From Paraspadella gotoi (lineage: Eukaryota > Chaetognatha), in contig CM119268.1 of assembly GCA_051294375.1 (NCBI GenBank), positions 9,355,074 to 9,419,073 of the forward strand: a DNA stretch of 64,000 bases, given 5' to 3'. Position 1 is the first letter of the stretch; every line of letters starts with the position of its first letter. The notes under the pieces were generated by a model. That model was not told the origin of the DNA and did no database searches. It saw only the letters and a list, made by a program, of their open reading frames with translations. The translations under genes and the position numbers were made by a program. Shown piece by piece: positions 56,154 through 64,000 of this stretch.

Positions 56154-57233
56154 GTCGAGATTTCGTTTTCGTCCGAGAGCGAGCGAGTCAAATCTCTTGG
56201 TGCCATAAAACTTTGTTTTTACGAGTCGTCTAATCCGTCTGTGGTCGATTTTTAGTGATCGTTTTGAGGGATCGGAGAGTACGTTCTCGGAAGGGGGCTC
56301 TAATTAATAAGTTTCTGATATTAGATGTATGTTTTTTTTCAAATGTAATAATTTTTTACGATTTGGGTCGGAGGAAACATTCTTTTTTAAAGATGTTAAA
56401 AATAGACTTAGTAGTACCATATTATATTTATACACTTTGTTTTTATGATTACCGAACCCTGTATCATTTTTTTCTTGGAGCTTTTGGTATAGTTTTGATT
56501 ATATAAAATCAATCTTAAATGTCATTTACTAAATTTATAAAATGTCCTCCAAGTTCAATACGACGAAGCTCAATAATGCATAATTAATATCTGATTTACA
56601 ATGATCGTCTTGAAGACTAGCGAAATAACAAATTAGCGATAAAAGTTCCATTTAAAATATTTTTCTCGTTCATTTAAGATTTAATGGGAAGAAATAGAAC
56701 TATTGCAGTTAATTTTGCGTGTCTCGTACTTAAATCTCACAAAATCATTCGTCCTCGACCAAGTGATAATGTTAGAAACAATTTGTAGAGAACGCGCTCT
56801 TCCCTTATAAAATTGATAAAACCAATATAAAAATTATCCATTCATTTAATAAACAAGCTATCTTGCCCCTGACTTTGGACAGGCTTTGCGAGAAAGGATG
56901 TTAAGCTCCACCATTTATATTTTTTGCTTCTGATTTTTCTGTCTATTGAACCACAAATTTTATAAAACAATGAACCCCTTTTTTCTTGATCTCAAGCAAG
57001 CGCAACCGCGAATGGCGAAGCGGCGGTCTTGCCGCCTCGAACGAACATTAAAGACTCGGCCCGAGAAAAAGATTGGAATCGGTCCCCGAATCGTGATCCT
57101 GTGATTCAAAGACGCGCCCACGGCGAGAAGACCCAAAGAGCTTTCATTCTTCCTCGATCCTATATCGGGTTTATCTTTTACTCGCGCACACATGCGTTTC
57201 CGGTAGCAGTATTTTTTCTTTCTTGTCAAAGCC
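56154..57233. other. TMEM165-OXR1 intergenic region
   Basis: AT-rich to about 57000, including repeat family B copy 3. From there to the OXR1 start it is GC-rich, probably its 5' UTR or promoter, ending in a T-rich tract and CAAAG 2 nt before the ATG. No gene was recognised. Confidence 0.5.
56821..56889 (+). repeat. Repeat family B, copy 3 (truncated)
   Basis: About 70 bp (ACCAATATAAAAATTATCC into GCTATCTTGCCCCTGACTTT) matching the left 60 percent of the copy at 41850-41964. Confidence 0.75.
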
Positions 57234-60133
57234 ATGGAGGTTCCTCAGACTGTGATTCAGACGAGAACGACCGGCCGCGGCACCGCTGGCGGTGCGAATC
57301 CCACCCACTCCTCCGAGGGGCGGCCGCCGGGAGGGCAGCGTCTCGTCTCTTTCGTGGATTCTTCGAACGACGTCGGCGTCGCCGCAGCCGTCGGACACGA
57401 GCCCTCTTCTCATCATCATCTTAATCCGCTCTTCGACTTTCCGGAAAAATGTTCCGTCGAAAAATCTGAGTCGGAGACTTTGGACTATCCCCTTCACCCG
57501 GTCAAACAGACCGAAGGCACCAAGCCTGCGTTGGCAAAGCGGCAATCGACCAAACAGCTACTTCGCCCCAAAAATTCGCTGGAACATGAGGTTAGCGCTC
57601 GCGACACCGTGGAGAAGATCGCCATCCGCTATGGAACCACGCCGTCGGCCATCTGCAAGATGAACAAGATGGCCTCGCGCATGATTTTTCCGGGACAGGT
57701 GCTCTTCGTTCCAGATCCCGACGCGCCGCCTCCGTCTCCCTCGCCGACCAAGGAAGCTACTTCGCCTCCGCCGACGACCTCATCCGGCGGTGACATTATG
57801 TTCCCTGCAGCCGCCACCTCAACCGCCGTGGATGATAACTTACCCAAGATCCTACCCTCGCTCCCGACTCTTTCTTCCGTGGCGGAGGGCGTGAGCGAGG
57901 TCGGCAAGGATGCGGGCGCCACGGCCACTTCTCAAATCTCCAACCTCTTTTCTAAACTTAACCCGGCGACGCACATCTCCCGAAGCTCCTTTCGCAAAAA
58001 GCGCGAGAAGCGAGGCAGCGGCGGTAGCGATGACGAGTCCGGCATGGCATCGTCGGGCGATATCGACCCCGACCAGGAGTGTCTAGAGAGGTTTATAAAA
58101 CTCAGTGCCAAGCACATTACTGACGGGCGCGGCGTCGTAGGTGGCACATTGCTGGTAACTCCTAACGCCGTGATGTTTGACCCGGATGTTATGGATCCGC
58201 TGGTGCGAGAGAACGGCCCTGAGATGTTCGGCATGATCGCGCCTATGGAGTGTATCATGAGCTCCGCCATTTACCATGACATATCCCCAATGACCGTCGA
58301 TGGGACGCCGGGAGAGCGTGACTCGGCCGCCGTCTATCATGACAAAACGTGTCCGCTCTATGAGAAGCAGGGACGAGGGAGATGCAGCGAGGACCAAGGC
58401 GCTGAACCGCCTCAAGGAAATGAGGAGGAAGGGTCCGATTCGAATTTCACCGACGACCGGAAGCGACCGTCGCCCGAAGTTTCTCCCGAGCAGCGATTCT
58501 CCGTCGCTCTCGCCGAAGGACTTTTGCGTCATGAAAAGCGTCGGCGTCGAGTTCCAGGTCGCAGCGCCACTCTGCCAGAACAACAGGAGGCGCCGAGCGC
58601 TACGCCAGAGCGACGGTGTCGATGTTCATCAAGCTCCGACGAGCGGCAACGCAGTCCAGAGAAATCCCAGGCCACCGCCCCGGCGTCTCTGGAGGCGGAT
58701 TTCGACGCCGCCTTCGAAACGCCTACGAACGACGAGCAAAAGAAGATGCCGTTGATCGAATCCTCTCCCGAAGCTTCGGCGAAGGTTCCGTTGCTTGCTG
58801 CAGTTCACGAAATATTGGGTGAGGCCGACGACGACTCATTTCAGCAACCATGCGACGAGTGTCCGGAGGACTCTGCCACTCCTTCAGCTAGCTCCTCGAA
58901 AGTTTTGCTCAGCACCGAATTCTCTTCCTCCGAGCCCCCAATCGCCTGCTTAACGACGACGTACCCGGGTCTCGGCGCCGGCGATAGAAGCGATCTCGAA
59001 CCCAGCGGCCTGGAACTGGCCAAACCGGAGAATTCCTCTCTGGAGACGAAAGACGTCGAAGATGAAGCTTTCGTCGTCGTCGAAAATATGGGTCCGGAGG
59101 AGGCCCAGCATCTATTCGTTCCTATAGAAACGCTTTTGCCGAAGCCTCAGGACCCAACGGTAGGGGTTTGGCAAGAACCCCCACTTTATCTCTGTCTGCG
59201 CGTCGGACAACCGCTCAACAAAAAAATCCCTCTTACCGGACCGATCGCCGCTTACGCGAGAAAGAAAAAACGTCCGGAATACTGGTTCTCAATTCCAAAA
59301 GAGAGGTGAGGATCGTGTGGAGATTGCTGGATTTATTGGAGACTTTGAAGTGTCGCAAAATCTATTCATTCCTCTTTTTTTTTTTTTATTCTCTCAGAGC
59401 ACCTCATTTGTACGCCTTTTTTCTTCAATGGACGCCGGAAGTCTATGATAATCAGGATTTAGAACAGCAACAGGCCTTCGTCCTTCTGGGAAACGACGAC
59501 GACGAGGACGAATTCATCCGACAGCTCCCCGTCTCCAAGCAGTGGGAGATCGTCAACACGGACGAGATCGAGCGTCGCCGTTCGCTCCTTCTCGAAGAAT
59601 CCTATCCCCCGCCCGAGCTTCTCGGCGTCTCCCAGATTCTTGACGCGGATTTGGCGAAGCAACTTAACTTCCACCTTCCTGCACGCACTGTCGGTTATCC
59701 GTGGTCTCTGACCTTTTCCACCGAAGAACACGGATTCTCCTTAAGTTCCCTCTACAGAAAGATGGCCGCCCTTCCCGAGGGACCGGTCCTGCTCTTCATT
59801 CAAGACACTCAAGGACGCGTGTTCGGTGCGATGTCTTCTTGCGCCTTTGTCGTCAGCGATCATTTCTATGGAAACGGGGAAATGTTTCTTTTTTCGCGGG
59901 CAGATTCCGGGGATTTGCGGTGCTACCCATGGTCCGGCGAAAATAATTTCTTTATTAAGGGCAACAAAGAGAGCCTGGCCATTGGCGCTGGTGAGGGCTT
60001 GTTTGGACTTTGGTTGGACGAGGATTTGTACCATGGCCGGAGTCACCCATGCCCAACCTTTGCCAATGAGACCCTCTCGACCAAAGAGGACTTTGTCATC
60101 AAAATTCTCGAAATTTGGACCTTTTTGGAGTAA
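57234..60133 (+). CDS. OXR1: Oxidation resistance protein OXR1/NCOA7 (LysM + TLDc)
   Basis: TLDc-domain protein that protects against oxidative stress; the TLDc domain binds the V-ATPase and regulates its assembly. Exons 57234-59305 and 59398-60133 encode 935 residues. LysM lies at about 117-161 (HEVSARDTVEKIAIRYGTTP..FPGQVLFVP), as in long OXR1/NCOA7 isoforms. A GRAM-like region follows at about 285-345 (CLERFIKLSAKHITDGRGVV). A long disordered Glu/Ser/Pro-rich part comes next. The TLDc domain (about 760-935) has SLYRKMAALPEGPVLLFIQD, FGAMSSCAFVVSDHFYGNGE and AIGAGEGLFGLWLDEDLYHG, all conserved. One animal ancestor gene is expected, so OXR1 versus NCOA7 cannot be separated here. Confidence 0.93.
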
Positions 60134-61285
60134 ATTAGCTCGAGAGTTATAAAGGCGACAATTGCGTAGACATCAATCTAATTTTTAAAAGCCAAAAATG
60201 CGTGAAAAGGTTTATTGAGCTTAACATATTTAAAGGTACTCGGTAAATTGCAAGTTTTAGAAGAAAACCAAATGCGTAAAACTGACATTACGGAATTTCG
60301 ACTTCACTCTCAACAGCACAAGCGGTTTTCCTATGAACTGTTGTAAGAGCACTCGTACTGATTTCATAGAACAGAAAAAGATCAGATTGACCATCTGGTG
60401 AATCACCAGTGGTGATGGGTTGGGTTTTTTCTTATCTAATGTTATTGTTATCTTGTCAGTTGAGAGCGTCTCGAAAATTCGTTTTGTTTTTCTTTTTGTG
60501 ACGACCAGTAAAAATTTGTTTACCTTTACTAAAATTTGGATTAGGCGGTATTTTTTTATTTCGCACTGAACCCACCTCTTAAAGTCTATCAGCACGTTTT
60601 TCCGTGTGCGTTTGAAGTCTGAAGTATAAGCGCGCGGTGCTGCAGTCGACATAACTTTATTTTACGTTCTTTTGTGATATGGTAGTCGTAGTATTTCAAT
60701 AATCTTTAGATCGCCATAAAATTCACCTGCACTTTGAAAAATTTTAACCACAAGTTATTTTCGCTCATTCAAGTTTTAATTTTTATAAAGTTTTTCTCTT
60801 TGAAAACTTCAAATCGGGTTAATATCAAATAGACCCTCTTCAATAAATGATTTTTTAAAAAAGCTTTATTTTTTGCCATACTACATACACTATTTTGCAA
60901 TTTGCATAATTGGGAAAGAAATGCATATGTATATTATTTAAGAAATGCATATGTATATAATAATACAAGGTAATTTTTTTAATGTGAGGTATTACAAATT
61001 CAGTATTTAAAATTCAACAATTAGATGAAAATATTTGTATATTTAAAACTTATAGACCGACTTAACATATTTAAATGCGAGTTTGATGATAATTTTATCT
61101 TTACAGCACATTTTAAAATTTAATTTAACTTTTGTTTTATTAACACATTGTTTGTTTTTAAGCCTGATCTTGTCACATTTTTAACCAAGTCAAGTAAATA
61201 ACGAAAATTATCAGAATCTTGAAATGAATAATTTTTTTAGGTAATACTTTTAGAATATTTCATTTTTGTAGGTATTTTTATTTTG

Positions 61286-61513
61286 AGTTTCAAATAAAGA
61301 CGAAGTATTTTTGCAACAACGCTTAGTTTTTATTTTAAACAGACATGTTTCGGCTTTAATATAAGCGTTTTTATTCGAATGCAACAAGGTTGATTCAGTA
61401 CAGAAAACAAAGAAAACATGCATACATACATAAGCCTTCATTAAAGCCGAAACATGGCTGTTTAAAACAAAAACTAATCGTTGTTGGAAAAAGTCTTCGT
61501 CTTTATTTCAAAC
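61286..61513. mobile_element. Foldback pair, family D (73-bp arms)
   Basis: Arm 61286-61358 and arm 61441-61513 are reverse complements at roughly 87 percent, separated by 82 bp. Shared pieces include AAATAAAGACGAAG, CAACAACG and ATGTTTCGGCTTTAA. The pattern fits two head-to-head copies of one repeat or a MITE. The related sequence at 63690-63800 has the CTGAAGA..GCCGAAAC motif. Confidence 0.75.
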
Positions 61514-63071
61514 ACAACGAAATAGAAAGAATTTTCGCAAGGTATTTTTAGTATATAGTAATTTATTGGGTCATAGAAATGAACTAATATCAAGTGTAAA
61601 AACTGCAACCATAATATAATGAACCTGTTTATTACTCAAAACAGTCTTTTTTGTCATATCCTGTGATTTAATGTAAGAAGTAGTAATAAGTTAAAATACT
61701 AATTTTATGGGAATAAACTAACACTGAATATCATTTAAATTAATCAAATATTTACAGAATTGCAAGTATAAAAAAAATCTTGAAAAATATTGTAGAGCAG
61801 AAATACTTCCAGTAAAATTTCCATAAAATTTTCCAATCCATTGTGAAAAATAAAAATGTCCTATTTTTCTGTATCAATCAACCGACCAACGAAGCTTTTA
61901 AGCATTTCTCTCCTCTCGTCTAGAAGAATATGCATATACATAGCAAGCAGGAAAAAAGATGCTCTCGCGCCAATTTTTCTACACGCACAAGCGTCATACT
62001 GGGACTATGATTCAATTGCAGAGCATTTCTTGTTTTTTTAACTCAACTAAATTTTCAACTATTTATGAGTCTTGAGAAAGATTTATGTTTCTACAAATAT
62101 TTTTGGTTGATTGATCAATAAAGAAGGTTTAAAAATATCTTAATATATGTTCCTCAGGTGGTGAGAAATCAACCTTTCAATCACGAATTTCTCCTTCATC
62201 AGAGATTAGCAATTCTGTATTCATCACTTTCATATAAAATAATCACAGCTCAAGAACTGTCATGCTAAAAATTTTAAATGTAGTGATTTATTGTGACAGT
62301 GCCAGTGTTGTGTGTCCGTCAGATTTCCTATCCGGCGAATTATATGTAAATTCCTTTAATTTAAATAGGTCTGGTTTCGCAGAAGCTTAATGAAAGTAGG
62401 TTTGTGAACCACATTTATTTGTTTACTTTGCCAAAGTCCTACTCGTCAATGGTTTTTCTAAAAATTGTTATCAGTTTTGTCTACATAATCGTATTACACT
62501 TTACAGACAAGATAAAATTCCTGACTTAAAGATTCGCCCAATCAGAATGATACTTAGTTTTTGCCCCCGATGTACTAATAAATCTGTTCTCAGAACAAAA
62601 GTAATAAACTTTATTACCTCAAGAGTCGTCCGTGCGAGGGGGAGGGTTTTGGTTTTTAGCAACTAGTCATATTCTGTTTCAGTAAATAAACAACCAAGTG
62701 ATTGTCTATCATCTTATTCTGTATTTGCCCTGAAAGAAACGTTGATTATCGAATTCCTAACATTTTGTCCACAGAACTAAAAGAATTAATTACACCGAGA
62801 AAACTTCCATCACTTTTTGAAACGAAAAAAAAATGTGTGAAACAACCCACAATAATTTCAAAGGAAGGTAATATCGTGCGAGCATGCGTTTTGACATTAA
62901 GCTTCGGTTTTTATTGCTTATTAATTTTATTCTTATATTTATCCAAAAAGTAAGTTTTGTTTTGTTTTAATAATACTCAAATTTAATGTGGGATAATTTA
63001 TCTTTGTCAAATATTAATTTTTACAATTTTTTTTCATTATGTTAAGTTTCTCTCTTTTCGTTGCGTTTCGG

Positions 63072-63150
63072 AATTTAGGAAAAACAGTTTTTGGTGACGA
63101 TTGGTCAAATAAAAATCGTTGTTTGTCACCAAAAACTGTTTTCCTAAATT
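63072..63150. repeat. 79-bp near-perfect hairpin
   Basis: Left arm AATTTAGGAAAAACAGTTTT, continuing TTGGTGACGA, is mirrored at the right by TCGTTGTTTGTCACCAAAAA and CTGTTTTCCTAAATT. About 27 pairs with one bulge surround a ~15-nt loop. It could be a tiny MITE or the head of a larger element. Confidence 0.8.
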
Positions 63151-63550
63151 TTTTTTCAAAATTAAATTTACCAGCTTTTCCATTTTTTATTTTATCTCTT
63201 TATCTCTCTCACATTTATTCATTCAATTACTCAATGCAATTTATTTAATTTTATCTCAATTCTTTCATTTTTTAAATTAAATATTTTTTTTTTCATTCAT
63301 TTAATTCAATTCATTTCATATTTATTTAATCTCATATAATTTAATCTCATTCAATCTCATTTAAAATTATATTAAATAATCATCCCTAACATTTATTTTT
63401 TATATTAAGCCAAGCTTGTTTTGTATTAAGCTTATTTTTCCCATATCAAATATGATAAAATAAAAGTTTGTCGTAGGTCCAAAAGTAGTATATATTTGTA
63501 TTTATTTTAATTTTTTCACTATTTTTTTCTTCAATTACTTTTTTATTTTT

Positions 63551-63871
63551 AGTCGGATCTGCTTCTCAGCAGATCCCGACTCAATAATTCACTTTGTCGG
63601 TCCGCCCCCTCAATCTTGTCGGGCATTCACTTATATCATGTCAGAACATCGAATTATGATAAATTATACATCGTGAATTTTCTTTTGTTTCGTTTTTTTT
63701 TTCAATTAGTAGAAGAAGTTTGAATTTGTTTACAACAACGATTTTATTGGTACATAGGGACGTACAGGTTTCGGCTTTAAATTACAAGCCTTCTTCAGCG
63801 CCATAGAATAAATAAAGATAAATTATACAAAAAAAACGATGTCCGTCCGTCTTTCCGTCCGTCTGTCTATT
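63551..63871 (+). repeat. Repeat family C, copy 2, interrupted by a 147-bp family D insertion with 12-bp target duplication
   Basis: 63551-63669 and 63829-63871 together match 40593-40750, with the same hairpin head and GTCC/GTCT tail. The inserted 63670-63816 is bounded by GATAAATTATAC on both sides (63658-63669, 63817-63828), a clear 12-bp target duplication. The insert resembles the family D arms and on the minus strand has GCTGAAGAAGGCTT..AAGCCGAAACC. Confidence 0.8.
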
Positions 63872-64000
63872 TTTTTTACTTGCATCATTCTATCATGTTG
63901 TTCTTCCCCACCAACAAAGTGAGCATCTGCTCTGCAAACGCGACATCTCCCGAGAGAAAAACGAAAGAGGAAACCTCCTCTTCCCCGCCTTCTCTTCCCC

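Larger units (their letters stand above)
60134..64000. other. AT-rich repeat-laden region with no recognised gene
   Basis: No domain or spliced gene could be recognised. The longest ORF is on the minus strand, 60652-60257 (131 codons, MSTAAPRAYTSDFKRTRKNV start). Its first ~26 codons end at a good donor-like AG|GTGGGT, so it could be the first exon of an unknown gene, but nothing further supports this. The rest contains foldbacks, family C and D repeats and long A/T runs, described separately. Confidence 0.6.

Noticed and set aside
56960-57235. Minus-strand ORF of 91 codons upstream of OXR1
   Set aside because: Highly basic, no domain, lies in the GC-rich leader of OXR1; likely a chance ORF.
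1-64000. CRISPR arrays, bacterial operons or prophage
   Set aside because: No regularly spaced repeats or prokaryotic gene features; all genes are spliced and eukaryotic.

Overview
The window is animal nuclear DNA from a compact, intron-rich genome. Nearly every gene is cut by short AT-rich introns (mostly 50-120 nt, GT-AG with a few GC-AG). The gene set is animal-like: beta-sarcoglycan, a tandem-repeat galectin, cilium protein CFAP43, kinesin KIF28, RNF20/40, FBXO42 and POLG. Small introns, gaps often under 300 nt and fragments of many different small repeats suggest an early-branching animal such as a sponge. That placement is inference from layout, not a match to a named genome.

Layout. 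1-600 holds a decayed tyrosine-recombinase retroelement. 1422-5227 is NAT10 without its N-terminus. Then follow, all on the plus strand: MTERF3, an intronless KIF28-like kinesin-3, a Tc1/mariner-like miniature element (10526-11117), PHB2, HINT3, MRPL48, MRPS9, POLG, galectin, SGCB, MRPS16, RNF20/40, SMIM13, ELP6, FBXO42, PSMD4, GINS4, CFAP43, DNAJC9, a C16orf87 homologue, TMEM165 and OXR1. The only recognised minus-strand gene is a RhoGAP nested in an intron of PSMD4. 60134-64000 is an AT-rich repeat graveyard with foldbacks and no gene I recognise.

How the genes fit together. Six genes act in mitochondrial gene expression or inner-membrane upkeep (MTERF3, PHB2, MRPL48, MRPS9, POLG, MRPS16) and lie within 19 kb in one direction. 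Several intergenic gaps are very short (17, 70, 78, 95 nt), and strong 3' splice-site-like tracts sit just upstream of several start codons. This fits co-transcription with trans-splicing, which RNA data would have to prove. Other genes cover rRNA/tRNA acetylation (NAT10), tRNA wobble modification (ELP6), H2B ubiquitination (RNF20/40), ubiquitin recognition by the proteasome (PSMD4), replication (GINS4), histone chaperoning (DNAJC9), Golgi ion transport (TMEM165), oxidation resistance (OXR1) and cilia (CFAP43).

Points of most interest: operon-like organisation; a SAP-like motif in the POLG spacer; a 731-bp element with 255-bp terminal direct repeats carrying tRNA-type Pol III boxes; the nested RhoGAP with two GC-AG introns; and several miniature inverted-repeat elements inside introns.
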